From: an uncultured Spiribacter sp.
Lineage (GTDB): Bacteria; Pseudomonadota; Gammaproteobacteria; Nitrococcales; Nitrococcaceae
NCBI GenBank assembly: GCA_937884605.1
Contig: CALGDM010000006.1
Location: 62,001 to 126,000 of the forward strand
DNA length: 64,000 nt
Direction of reading: 5' to 3'
Below, one piece after another: positions 43,417 to 51,979 of the stretch. The first letter of the stretch is position 1; each line of letters starts with the position of its first letter. Both the position numbers and the translations under genes were made by a program. Under the pieces are notes generated by a model. The model was given only the letters and a program-made list of their open reading frames with translations. It was not told the DNA's origin and did not search any database.

Positions 43417-45242
43417 TGCGCTGCCTCGAGCGACTCGGCGGCTGGCATCTGAACCGTGATCGCAGCGCCGCCGTCGGCATGATTGCCCACGGTAATCTCG
43501 CCGCCCTGGCGCTGCAGCAGTCGGCGGGTGATCACCAGACCCAATCCCATGCCTTGCGCGCGGGTACTGTCGAGGGGCATGAACGGTCGCGCGAGGCGCT
43601 CGGGACTGAAGCCGCCGGCATTGTCGCGAACCGTCAGGGTTACCCGATCGGGATCCGCGGCGCGACGTGCGTCGATCTGGATCCAGCCGTTCCGGCGCGC
43701 GGCCTCGAAGGCGTCGAGACTGTTGCCGATGAGATTGCCAAGGACCTGCTCCATGGCCAGCCGATTGCCGAGCACGCCCAGATCATCCGGAGCGATGGAG
43801 CGGGTGAGCGACACATCCAGCCGTTGCAACCGCGGCTGGGCCAACGCCCGGACGTGATCGAACAGGCCGTGCAGGGAAAGGCGCTCGGGCGTCGGGGCGT
43901 CGCGCCGGACCCACTGCCGCGCCTGATCGATGATCCCGGCGCCGCGATCGGCCTCGTGACCGATGCGTGACAGCGGCTCGAGCAGCGGGCTGTCGGGCGC
44001 CTCGCGCTGAAGGCGCAGGACACTCCCCTCGGCATAGTGACGAATGGCGGCAAGCGGCTGGTTGAGCTCGTGGGCCAGGGTGGTGGCAAGCTCGCCGGAC
44101 ACATTCAGGCTCTGGGCATCAGCCAGTTCCCGTTCGCGCTCGCGCAGTGCCAGCTGCGTCGCCTCCAGGGCGCGCCCGTGACGGCGGGCCTTGCGCTGCA
44201 GCCAGGCATGGTAGAGCAGGGCCAGGGCCAGTAGCACCGCGGCCGCCACACTGTAGTGCCAGTAGCGCTGCAGGGTATCCATCAACCGGGTGGCGAGAGA
44301 CTCGCCCAGCGGGTGCACCGCCAGGTCATCAAAAAGCGTCGCGACCCGGGCTGCCGAGACGGGGGCGCCCCAGCGCGCGGTATCCTCGCCGTCCATCGCC
44401 AGTAGGCTCCGGGCCATGTCCCCGGTCAGCGCCTCGCTGACATGGGGCAGCGCGGCAAACGTCCAGTCGGGATAGGCGGGCGTGCTCGACACGCAGCCGC
44501 CGAGCGGCTCGTCCACCGCGAGGGCACGAAAGTCGCTGCGCTTGACCAGTCCCTCGCTTGCCATCTGCTCGAGCATGCACACAGGCATGATGGCCGCCTC
44601 GGCCTGTCCGTCGCGCAGCTGATAGATCAGTGCATCGACCGGATAGCCGACAAAGTCCACCTCGAATGCGTCGATATCCATGCCGGCGGCCTGCAGTTCG
44701 GGCCGCATCAGCAGATAGCCGCCAAAGGCTCGCTCGTGAACGGCTGCGATGCGCCGCTCGGCGAGCTGCTCAACCCGGCGGTAGGACGAGTCCGCCCGCA
44801 CCCACAGGACCGAGCCAAGTGCGGCGCGGGCCGAGTTGGCGGGGTTGGAGCGCAGCGTCGCCAGCCAGCTCAGGGCATAGGGCGTGCCCAGCAACACGAA
44901 CTGCCCGGGATTGGTCAGGACAAAATCCACCTGTCCCTGAGCCACCGCCGCGGCGATGCCGTCGAGGGTCATCGCGCGGGCCTGGATGGAGATGCGCGGA
45001 ATCGACTCGTCCAGGGCGTCGAGGGTGGCCTGCCATTGCTCGAGCGTATGGGCCGTGCCGCGCGGCGCGAGGATGCCCACGGTGACGTCGCCGGCGTTGA
45101 CACTGGCATGGCCCCCATCAGTGCTTGCCGCATGGGCCGCCGCAGCCGCGGCCGGGCCGAGCAGGGCCATCAGGCCGATAAGCAGTGCACCTTGCAGCCC
45201 GGCCCGCCTGATCCTAGGGGCAGGGGTTGGGTGCTTCGGCAT
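43413..45242 (-). CDS. ttrS: Sensor histidine kinase TtrS-like with periplasmic PhnD-type binding domain
   Basis: A 609-residue sensor. A signal-like helix (LQGALLIGLMALLGPAAAA) is followed by a 280-residue periplasmic domain of the PhnD substrate-binding type (VTVGILAPRGTAHTLEQWQA; VDFVLTNPGQFVLL). A membrane helix (YSVAAAVLLALALLYHAWL), a short coiled coil and the kinase core come next: H-box TLAHELNQPLAAIRHYAEGS, N-box NLIGNSLDAFEAA, DNAGGF and MGLGLVITRRLL. This is the layout of TtrS, the tetrathionate sensor. The ATG at 45242 overlaps the upstream aldo/keto reductase gene by 29 bases and gives a clean signal sequence. No strong Shine-Dalgarno is seen. Confidence 0.8.
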   Translation of the reverse strand: MPKHPTPAPRIRRAGLQGALLIGLMALLGPAAAAAAHAASTDGGHASVNAGDVTVGILAPRGTAHTLEQWQATLDALDESIPRISIQARAMTLDGIAAAVAQGQVDFVLTNPGQFVLLGTPYALSWLATLRSNPANSARAALGSVLWVRADSSYRRVEQLAERRIAAVHERAFGGYLLMRPELQAAGMDIDAFEVDFVGYPVDALIYQLRDGQAEAAIMPVCMLEQMASEGLVKRSDFRALAVDEPLGGCVSSTPAYPDWTFAALPHVSEALTGDMARSLLAMDGEDTARWGAPVSAARVATLFDDLAVHPLGESLATRLMDTLQRYWHYSVAAAVLLALALLYHAWLQRKARRHGRALEATQLALRERERELADAQSLNVSGELATTLAHELNQPLAAIRHYAEGSVLRLQREAPDSPLLEPLSRIGHEADRGAGIIDQARQWVRRDAPTPERLSLHGLFDHVRALAQPRLQRLDVSLTRSIAPDDLGVLGNRLAMEQVLGNLIGNSLDAFEAARRNGWIQIDARRAADPDRVTLTVRDNAGGFSPERLARPFMPLDSTRAQGMGLGLVITRRLLQRQGGEITVGNHADGGAAITVQMPAAESLEAAQ

Positions 45243-46254
45243 GAATGGCTTCGATGGCGTCGAGTACCTCATCACCGAGATTGACCTCGGCACTGTCGAT
45301 GTTGTTCTCGAGCTGCTCAAGCGTGGTGGCACCGATGATGTTGCTGGTCACAAACGGTCGGCCAGTCACCCAGGCAAGGGCCATCTGCGCGGGGTCGAGG
45401 CCATGTTGGCGGGCGAGTTCCACATAGGCCTGGGTGGCCCGCACGCCGGGCGCCCGGGTATAGCGCGTAAACCGGTCGAACAGCGTCAGTCGGGCATTCT
45501 CGGGCTGACCGCCCGCAAGGTATTTGCCACTCAGCACCCCGAAGGCCAGCGGCGAGTAGGGCAGAAGGCCGACCTGCTCACGATGGGAGACCTCGGCCAG
45601 GCCCACTTCGTAGCTGCGGTTGAGCAGGTTGTAGGGGTTCTGCACGCTGACCATGCGTGGCAGGCCGTGGCGCTCGGCGAGTTCGAGGAACTTCATGGTG
45701 CCCCAGGCCGACTCGTTGGAGAGTCCGACATGCCGGATCTTGCCGGCGTCGACCAGCGATTGCAGGGTCTCGAGCACAGCGAGCATCCCGTCCACGGGAT
45801 CCGGCTCATCGCCGCGGGGGCTAAAACCCAGCTTGCCAAAGAAGTTGCTGTTCCGGGCTGGCCAATGCAGCTGGTAGAGATCGATGACGTCGGTCTGCAG
45901 GCGCCGCAGCGAGTCGTCAACGGCGGTGCGCAGCTGCTCCGCGCTGTAATCCCCCTTGCCATTGCGCACAGTACTCAGGCCCGGCCCGGAGATCTTTGTG
46001 GCGATGACCAGGTCGTCGCGCCGGCCCCGCTCAGCCAGCCAGCGACCGATCATGGTTTCGGTATCGCCCTGAGTTTCGGTTTCGGGGGGAACTGGATACA
46101 TCTCTGCGGTATCAATGAAGTTGATGCCGCGCTCGAGCGCATAGTCGAGTTGTGACGAAGCCTCCTGCTGGGTGTTCTGCTTGCCATAGGTCATGGTCCC
46201 CAGACACAGTGCGCTCACCTCGATGTCGGTATGGCCGAGTTTGCGGTATTCCAC
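45214..46254 (-). CDS. Aldo/keto reductase, Tas-like
   Basis: A 346-residue NADPH-dependent barrel reductase. It has the AKR motifs LCLGTMTYGKQN, the catalytic Asp-Tyr pair in GINFIDTAEMYPVPP, VIATKISGPGLS, DVIDLYQLHWPARNSNFFGK, GLSNESAWGTMKF and ATTLEQLENNIDSAEVNL. The active-site His is in LHWP. Its closest named relative is Tas of E. coli, whose substrate is unknown. It starts with GTG at 46254, 7 bases after AGGAG. It precedes ttrS on the same strand and overlaps it, so the kinase is probably expressed from its promoter. It faces away from yehZ. Confidence 0.87.
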   Translation of the reverse strand: MEYRKLGHTDIEVSALCLGTMTYGKQNTQQEASSQLDYALERGINFIDTAEMYPVPPETETQGDTETMIGRWLAERGRRDDLVIATKISGPGLSTVRNGKGDYSAEQLRTAVDDSLRRLQTDVIDLYQLHWPARNSNFFGKLGFSPRGDEPDPVDGMLAVLETLQSLVDAGKIRHVGLSNESAWGTMKFLELAERHGLPRMVSVQNPYNLLNRSYEVGLAEVSHREQVGLLPYSPLAFGVLSGKYLAGGQPENARLTLFDRFTRYTRAPGVRATQAYVELARQHGLDPAQMALAWVTGRPFVTSNIIGATTLEQLENNIDSAEVNLGDEVLDAIEAIHAEAPNPCP

Positions 46255-46319
46255 TCAATCGCTCCTGTTGCACGCAAATTGCCGATCAACGGCTAGTCTG
46301 CCGGGGCGACCGGGGTCAG

Positions 46320-46349
46320 TCGACCCGTCGATTCGGGTTTCGCTACACT
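46320..46349 (+). promoter_or_regulatory. Candidate promoter of the yehZYXW operon
   Basis: TCGACC (46320-46325), an 18-base spacer and TACACT (46344-46349) lie 28 bases before yehZ. The -10 is the same hexamer used at the tRNA promoters. Confidence 0.4.
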
Positions 46350-46377
46350 TCACCAACACTCGACAAGGACACTAAAG

Positions 46378-47292
46378 ATGCGAGCGATCAAGCGTTTCAT
46401 CGTGACGGCGATGCTGGCCGTTGCCCTTGGCACAGCCGGCGCTCAGGCCCAGCAGCCGGTGGTCGTGTCGTCAAAAATCGACACCGAAGGCTCGGTCCTG
46501 GGGCAGTTGATTATCCAGACGCTCAACGCCCATGACGTGCCCACGGACAATCGTCTGCAGCTGGGCGGCACCAGCATCGTCCGCGGGGCAATCAAGGCCG
46601 GCGAGATCGACCTTTACCCCGAGTATACCGGCAACGGCGCGTTTTTCTTTGATCGCGCCGATCAGCCGGGCTGGAACGATGCCGAGACCGCCTATGAGAC
46701 CGTTCGCCAGCTCGATCGGGAGCGCAACGACCTGGTCTGGTTGCAGCCGGCGCCGGCCAACAACACCTGGGCGATGAGTGTGCGCCAGGATCTGGCCGAC
46801 CGCGAGGGGCTTGAGACGCTGGATGATCTCGCCGACTACCTCAATAACGGGGGCGAGTTCCGGTTTGCCGCCAGCGCCGAGTTTGTCGACTCCGAATCGG
46901 CCCTGCCGGCCTTTCAGCAGGCCTACGGCTTCGAGTTGAGTGCCGATGAGCTGCTGGTGCTCTCGGGCGGTGACACCGCCGCGACCCTGCGTGCGGCGGC
47001 GCAGTCCGACAATGATGTCAATGGCGCGATGACCTATGGCACCGATGGCGGCGTCAGTGCGCTGGGGCTGGCGGTGCTGGATGACAACCGCGGCGTCCAG
47101 CCGGTCTATCAGCCCGCGCCGGTGGTGCGGGCCTCGGTGCTCGAGGCCTATCCGGCCATCGCCGATCATCTCGATCCGCTGTTTGCGGCGCTCGATCTCG
47201 AGACGCTGCAGTCACTGAACGCGCGGGTTGCCGTGGAGGGTCAGCCGGCACGTGCGGTGGCGGCCGACTTTCTCGAGCAGCTGAACCGCTAG
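46378..47292 (+). CDS. yehZ: Osmoprotectant ABC transporter substrate-binding protein (OsmF/YehZ)
   Basis: Periplasmic quaternary-amine binding protein, 304 residues with a signal peptide (IVTAMLAVALGTAGAQA) cleaved near residue 24. The OpuAC-type fold shows VVVSSKIDTEGSVLGQLIIQ, GTSIVRGAIKAGEIDLYPEY, TGNGAFFFDRAD, and NNTWAMSVRQDLADREGL. GEIDLYPEYTGN is the YehZ/OsmF signature. It is the first gene of a four-gene operon and probably binds glycine betaine or choline-like solutes. The E. coli system has low affinity and its real ligand is debated. Confidence 0.9.
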   Translation: MRAIKRFIVTAMLAVALGTAGAQAQQPVVVSSKIDTEGSVLGQLIIQTLNAHDVPTDNRLQLGGTSIVRGAIKAGEIDLYPEYTGNGAFFFDRADQPGWNDAETAYETVRQLDRERNDLVWLQPAPANNTWAMSVRQDLADREGLETLDDLADYLNNGGEFRFAASAEFVDSESALPAFQQAYGFELSADELLVLSGGDTAATLRAAAQSDNDVNGAMTYGTDGGVSALGLAVLDDNRGVQPVYQPAPVVRASVLEAYPAIADHLDPLFAALDLETLQSLNARVAVEGQPARAVAADFLEQLNR

Positions 47293-47304
47293 CCGACGCC
47301 CGGT

Positions 47305-48483
47305 TTGCGCGGACAAGCGCGACCCAATCGGGTGGTGCTGGCCCTGGGCGGGTTGGCGGTGCTGGCGCTGTGGGGGCTTGATGCGGTCCGCATCCAGCCC
47401 AACCGCATCGTCTCGGGCACCGGTCATGGCCTGATCGAGGCCCTGGGAACAGGTCCGGCGCTGCTGGTCATGCTGCCGCTTGCACTGGTGATGGCGCTTG
47501 CCTGGCGGCCCACCCGCGGCCGTGAGGCGCTGATGCTGATGCTGGTCACGGCGATGCTGGCGGCGATGCCCTGGGCATTGAGCCTGTTCATCGGCCAGTT
47601 CATTGACGATCCCGGCGGCGCGGCGCGGGCGGCGGTATCCGGGGCGAGCTGGCTGGTGGGCTTTGCCCTGATCCTTATGCTGATCGATCTGCGCCAGCGC
47701 CTGCAGCCCGGCGCGCTTGTCACCCTGGTCCTCATCGCGGTCAGCCTCGGGTCGCTAGGGGTGGCGTTTGGCCGCGGTGCACTCGACTCGCTGGCACTGG
47801 TGCAGGAGTACGAGGTTCGCCGAGCGGCCTTCGCTGAGGCGATCGTCAATCACCTGATCCTGGTCGGTGTCGCCGTTGGCGCCAGCCTGGTGCTGGCGCT
47901 GGGACTGGCGCTCTGGATGCGGCGGGTCGCCGGCGTGCGTCAGGGTGTGCTGGGGGTGCTCAGTTTTATCCAGACTATCCCCAGTCTGGCCCTCTTCGGT
48001 CTGCTGCTTGCCCCGCTGGCCTGGCTCGCCAGCCGGTTTCCGCTCCTCTCGGATCTGGGCATTCAGGGGATTGGCTGGGCGCCCGCGCTGCTCGCTCTGG
48101 TGGGATACAGTCTGCTGCCCATGACACGCAATACCTTCATCGCCCTCGATGGCGTCGACCCGGATGTCATCGAGGCTGCCCGGGGGATGGGTCTGGCGCC
48201 GCTGCAGGTGTTTTTTCAGGTTCGTCTGCCACTGGCGCTGCCGCTTCTGATCGAGGGCATCCGCATCACCACAGTGCAGGCCATCGGCCTGGCGGCGGTG
48301 GCCGCCCTGATCGGTGCCGGCGGGCTGGGGACATTCATCTTTCAGGGACTGGGGCAGGCCGCCATGAACCTGGTGATGCTGGGGGCGCTGCCGATTGTTC
48401 TGATGGCCATGCTGGTCGATGCGCTGCTCAAGGCGCTGGCCGATGCGGCCCGACGCGGGGACGCCGATGATCGAACTGGATAA
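47305..48483 (+). CDS. yehY: Osmoprotectant ABC transporter permease (YehY)
   Basis: A 392-residue inner-membrane protein. An N-terminal block of about four extra helices (to about residue 170) precedes the BPD_transp_1 core. The core has the EAA loop VIEAARGMGLAPLQVFFQVR and LSFIQTIPSLALFGLL, typical of OpuCB/YehY permeases. The first in-frame start is TTG 47305 and the next is GTG 47332; neither has a clear Shine-Dalgarno, so the start is uncertain. Translation may be coupled to yehZ, 12 bases upstream. Its 3' end overlaps yehX by 17 bases. Confidence 0.87.
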   Translation: MRGQARPNRVVLALGGLAVLALWGLDAVRIQPNRIVSGTGHGLIEALGTGPALLVMLPLALVMALAWRPTRGREALMLMLVTAMLAAMPWALSLFIGQFIDDPGGAARAAVSGASWLVGFALILMLIDLRQRLQPGALVTLVLIAVSLGSLGVAFGRGALDSLALVQEYEVRRAAFAEAIVNHLILVGVAVGASLVLALGLALWMRRVAGVRQGVLGVLSFIQTIPSLALFGLLLAPLAWLASRFPLLSDLGIQGIGWAPALLALVGYSLLPMTRNTFIALDGVDPDVIEAARGMGLAPLQVFFQVRLPLALPLLIEGIRITTVQAIGLAAVAALIGAGGLGTFIFQGLGQAAMNLVMLGALPIVLMAMLVDALLKALADAARRGDADDRTG

Positions 48484-49411
48484 TGTCAGCAAGTCCTTCG
48501 GCGACGCCGTTGCGGTTGATGGCATCTCGCTCAATGTGCCGGCGGGCAGCCTCTGTGTGCTGGTGGGAACATCAGGATGCGGCAAGTCGACGACGCTGCG
48601 CATGATCAACCGGCTGATCGAGCATACCGGTGGCGAGATCCGCATCGATGGTCACCAGATCCGTCGTTTCAATGAGGTGACCCTGCGCCGCCGTATTGGC
48701 TATGCCATCCAGAACACCGGGCTTTTCCCGCACTGGACCGTGGCGCGCAATATCGGCGTTGTCCCGCGGCTGCTGAAATGGGACAAGGCACGTACCCGCG
48801 AGCGGGTTGAGTCGCTGATGGCGCTGCTCGGCCTGGATGTCGAGGCGTTTGCCGGCAAGTATCCGCATCAGCTATCCGGCGGCCAGGCCCAGCGCGTGGG
48901 CGTGGCCCGGGCGCTGGCCGCCGACCCCGATATTCTGCTGATGGACGAGCCGTTTGGCGCCCTCGATCCGATCACGCGCTCCAGCCTTCAGGCGGAACTG
49001 CTGCGCATTCAGTCGCGGATTCGCAAGACGATCGTGTTTGTCACCCATGATATGGATGAGGCACTGCGCCTGGCCGATCAGATCGTGGTCATGCAGGCCG
49101 GGCGGATCATCCAGCAGGGGACACCCTCCGAAATCCTGGCCCACCCGTCGGACGACTTTGTCGAAACACTGGTGGGTGGCCGCGATCGCGGACTCAAGCG
49201 CGCATCGCTCACGCCGGTGGGCGAGATGATGGAATCGCTCCCGGACGATGGCCGTGTGCCCGCGGTTCATGTCCTGCAAACCGACAGCATGCGCCTTGCC
49301 GTCTCGCTGATGCTCTGGCACGGGGTTTCGCAGCTGGCGGTGGTGGATGACACCGGTGAAACGGTTGGCATGCTGCCGCTTCGCCGGCTGGTGGACGACT
49401 TCGGCGAATGA
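48467..49411 (+). CDS. yehX: Osmoprotectant ABC transporter ATP-binding protein (YehX)
   Basis: A 314-residue ATPase of the OpuCA/YehX class: Walker A LVGTSGCGKSTTLRMINRL, Q-loop IGYAIQNTGLFPHWTV, signature QLSGGQAQRVGVARALAADP, Walker B ILLMDEPFGALDPITR and H-loop VFVTHDMDEALRLADQ. A single degenerate CBS-like segment closes the protein (LAVVDDTGETVGMLPLRRL), shorter than the tandem CBS pair of OpuA. The ATG at 48467 has GGGG upstream. It overlaps yehW as ATGA. Confidence 0.92.
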   Translation: MIELDNVSKSFGDAVAVDGISLNVPAGSLCVLVGTSGCGKSTTLRMINRLIEHTGGEIRIDGHQIRRFNEVTLRRRIGYAIQNTGLFPHWTVARNIGVVPRLLKWDKARTRERVESLMALLGLDVEAFAGKYPHQLSGGQAQRVGVARALAADPDILLMDEPFGALDPITRSSLQAELLRIQSRIRKTIVFVTHDMDEALRLADQIVVMQAGRIIQQGTPSEILAHPSDDFVETLVGGRDRGLKRASLTPVGEMMESLPDDGRVPAVHVLQTDSMRLAVSLMLWHGVSQLAVVDDTGETVGMLPLRRLVDDFGE

Positions 49412-50121
49412 GGGGGCTGCGGCGCTACGCCCCACCGCTGATCTGGCTGCTGGTGCTGGTGCTGACTGCAGTTTACCTGTCGCGGCTCGAACCGCTGTTT
49501 GCCTGGCTGGAGCCTGACCGCCAGACCGTGGTCTATCCGCGTCAGAGCTTTGTGGCGTTGCTGTTGCAGCATGCGGCGATCGTGGCGGTGGCGGCAGCAC
49601 TGGCGATTGCGCTGGGCGTGGGTGCCGCCATTGGCGTGACGCGTCGGGCCGGGGAAGAATTTCTGCCGCTGGTCAGTCAGCTTGCCTCCATCGGTCAGAC
49701 CTTCCCGCCGGTGGCCGTTCTGGCGCTGTCCGTCCCGGCGCTCGGCTACGGTGCTGAGGCGGTGGTCGTGGCGTTGGTGCTTTATGGGCTGTTGCCCATC
49801 GTCCGCAATACGCTCGCGGGCCTGCAGGCCGTGGATCGGGGTGTGCTCGAGTCGGCCCGCGGCATCGGACTCAGCCCGTGGCAGACGCTCCTGTGGGTGG
49901 AGCTGCCCATCGCGGCGCCGGCCATCATGGGCGGGATACGCACTTCGGTGACCATCAATATCGCCACGGCGGCGATCGGCTCGACCATTGGTGCCAACAC
50001 CCTTGGCAACCCGATCATCTCGGGCATCGTCAATGGCAACATGGCCTTCACCCTGCAGGGCGCGGTGCTGATTGGTCTGATGGCCGTCACGGTGGACAGT
50101 GCGTTCAGTCGCATTGCCTGA
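49408..50121 (+). CDS. yehW: Osmoprotectant ABC transporter permease (YehW)
   Basis: A 237-residue permease with about six helices. Its blocks QLASIGQTFPPVAVLALSVP, VLESARGIGLSPWQTLLWVE (EAA loop) and TSVTINIATAAIGSTIGANT are those of YehW/OpuCD. It completes the heterodimeric permease with YehY. The stop lies 20 bases from the moeA stop. Confidence 0.9.
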   Translation: MRGLRRYAPPLIWLLVLVLTAVYLSRLEPLFAWLEPDRQTVVYPRQSFVALLLQHAAIVAVAAALAIALGVGAAIGVTRRAGEEFLPLVSQLASIGQTFPPVAVLALSVPALGYGAEAVVVALVLYGLLPIVRNTLAGLQAVDRGVLESARGIGLSPWQTLLWVELPIAAPAIMGGIRTSVTINIATAAIGSTIGANTLGNPIISGIVNGNMAFTLQGAVLIGLMAVTVDSAFSRIA

Positions 50122-50141
50122 CGCCGAGGGGCGGCGGCTCG

Positions 50142-51380
50142 CTAGACGATTAGCGGCGCAGCAAACGGCTCCACCTCGACGAGCTCGCCGGGCTCGACCG
50201 AGGCGCGCTCGGCGGGCAGCACGATAAAGCAGTCGGCCTCGCTCATCGAGCGCAGAACACCCGAGCCCTGGTGCCCTACGCCGACCACTTCGAGTTGGCC
50301 GTCACTCGTCGCAACGAGTTGCCCGCGCTGAAAATCCTCACGCCCGGGTGTCTTGCGCAGGGCGCTGCGGGTGGTCACAGTCAGGCGACGGGCGGGTCGC
50401 GGCGCTTCGCCGGCGAGTCGGCGAAGCGCGGGTGTGACGAGCTGCGTGAAGGTTGTCATGACCGAGACCGGGTTACCCGGCAAGCCGAAGTACCAGGCAG
50501 ACCCGAAGCGCCCAACGGTCACCGGTCGCCCGGGCTTCATGGCGATGCTGCGGAACCGCAGTTCGCCATGCTGCTCGAGCAGGGGCGGGAGATGGTCGGT
50601 ATCACCGACTGAGACGCCACCCGAAGTCACGATCGCGTCGGCCTCGTGGGCGGCCTGACGCAGTGCGCTTTCCAGTGCGCCAGGGTCATCCTTGAGCGTG
50701 CCCAGATCCATCACCTCGACGCCCAGATGACTGAGCATGCCGTACAGGCTGTAGCGGTTGCTGTCGTGGATCTCGCCCGGCCCGAGGGGCTCGCCGACCC
50801 CGCGCAGCTCGTCCCCGGTGGAAAAAAATGCCACCCGCAGCGGGCGTTTTACGTTGAGCTCCGCCTGGCCGGTGGAGGCGATCACGCCCAGATCGGCCGC
50901 CGTGAGCCGTCGCCCGGCGTCCAGAATACAATCACCGGCCCGCAGATCCTCGCCGGCTCGCCGGATGTTGTTGCCCGCCGCGGGCCACTCCGTGATCGTG
51001 ATGTGATCGCCGTCGCGGCTGACCCGCTCCTGCATGACCACCGCATCGGCGCCCGCGGGCACCACCGCTCCGGTCATGATACGCACACACTCGCCGGTGC
51101 CGAGTGTGTCCGGGCAGGGATGACCGGCGGCGGCCGTCCCCACCAGGCGGAGCCGATCGCAGTCGGCATCGGTATGCCGAAGCGCATAGCCGTCGACGGC
51201 CGAGTTGTCGTGAGCCGGCACTGAGACCGCCGTGCGCAGCGGCTCGGCAAGGATCTGCCCGAGCGCCGCGCGCAGGGCAACCCGGCGGTAGCCGCTGATG
51301 GGTTCGATGGCGGTGACGAGATCGTGGACGGCCTCGCCCAGCGAGCGATCCGATCCGTTGCCGTGTGCGGGTTGGGTCAT
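50142..51380 (-). CDS. moeA: Molybdopterin molybdenumtransferase MoeA
   Basis: Inserts molybdate into adenylylated molybdopterin to form Moco. The 412-residue protein has the MoeA domain order: VPAHDNSAVDGYALRHTDAD, ECVRIMTGAVVPAGADAVVM, the MogA-like domain with FFSTGDELRGVGEPLGPGEI, HDSNRYSLYGML and TSGGVSVGDTDHL, then GLPGNPVSVMTTF and a small C-terminal barrel. It is the last gene of yqeC-mobA-moeA, starting in an ATGA overlap with mobA. Moco is needed by TtrA, encoded next door. Confidence 0.95.
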   Translation of the reverse strand: MTQPAHGNGSDRSLGEAVHDLVTAIEPISGYRRVALRAALGQILAEPLRTAVSVPAHDNSAVDGYALRHTDADCDRLRLVGTAAAGHPCPDTLGTGECVRIMTGAVVPAGADAVVMQERVSRDGDHITITEWPAAGNNIRRAGEDLRAGDCILDAGRRLTAADLGVIASTGQAELNVKRPLRVAFFSTGDELRGVGEPLGPGEIHDSNRYSLYGMLSHLGVEVMDLGTLKDDPGALESALRQAAHEADAIVTSGGVSVGDTDHLPPLLEQHGELRFRSIAMKPGRPVTVGRFGSAWYFGLPGNPVSVMTTFTQLVTPALRRLAGEAPRPARRLTVTTRSALRKTPGREDFQRGQLVATSDGQLEVVGVGHQGSGVLRSMSEADCFIVLPAERASVEPGELVEVEPFAAPLIV

Positions 51381-51979
51381 TGGTCTTCCTGTGGCCGGCC
51401 GAGCAGTCTTGCCTCCATCGCAACGTGCTGCTCGGGCGTGTTGACGTTATCGAAGGCATCGCGGTGGTCCGCGAAGTCGACGATGCGGGTATCCAGAGTG
51501 GCATACCAGGCGTGAAGCCGTCGGTCACCCTGCGCCATGAATGCCGCGAGGCGGTCCCCGAGACAGGCACTCAGCAGGGCATGAGCCGGCTGCAGGCGCA
51601 GGCCATTGTGGGCGATGGCGGCCGGGTGGTCGTCGATCTCCGCGACAAGCCGGCGGGGCAGTGCGGCGGGCACCGCGGGGGTGTCACAGGGCACGGTCAA
51701 AAGCCAGCGATTGCGACACGCCGCCAATCCGGCGGCAAGGCCCGCCAGCGGTCCGCTCGCCCCGGCGATGCCATCGCCGATCACCGGATAGCCGAATGAC
51801 TCGTAGGCTTCGATGTTGCGATTGGCATTAATGATGAGGGTATCGACCCATGGGGCGATGGCCGCGATCGCCCAGGCGATCATCGGCCGGCCGGCGAGCG
51901 GGATCAGTCCCTTGTCCCGGCCGCCCATCCGGGTGGCACCGCCGCCGGCAAGGATGATCGCCGTTACAGGCAGCGTCAT
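51377..51979 (-). CDS. mobA: Molybdenum cofactor guanylyltransferase MobA
   Basis: Joins GMP to Moco to make MGD, the form required by DMSO-reductase-family enzymes such as TtrA. The 200-residue nucleotidyltransferase has the glycine-rich GTP loop IILAGGGATRMGGRDKGLIP, PLAGRPMIAWAI, GPLAGLAAGLAACRNRWLLT and the metal-binding VPCDTPAVP. ATGA overlaps join it to both yqeC and moeA. Confidence 0.94.
   Translation of the reverse strand: MTLPVTAIILAGGGATRMGGRDKGLIPLAGRPMIAWAIAAIAPWVDTLIINANRNIEAYESFGYPVIGDGIAGASGPLAGLAAGLAACRNRWLLTVPCDTPAVPAALPRRLVAEIDDHPAAIAHNGLRLQPAHALLSACLGDRLAAFMAQGDRRLHAWYATLDTRIVDFADHRDAFDNVNTPEQHVAMEARLLGRPQEDQ

Noticed and set aside
46270-46300. FNR-like half site TTGAT before the aldo/keto reductase
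   Set aside because: Only one half matches; the other half (AATTT) does not fit the consensus.
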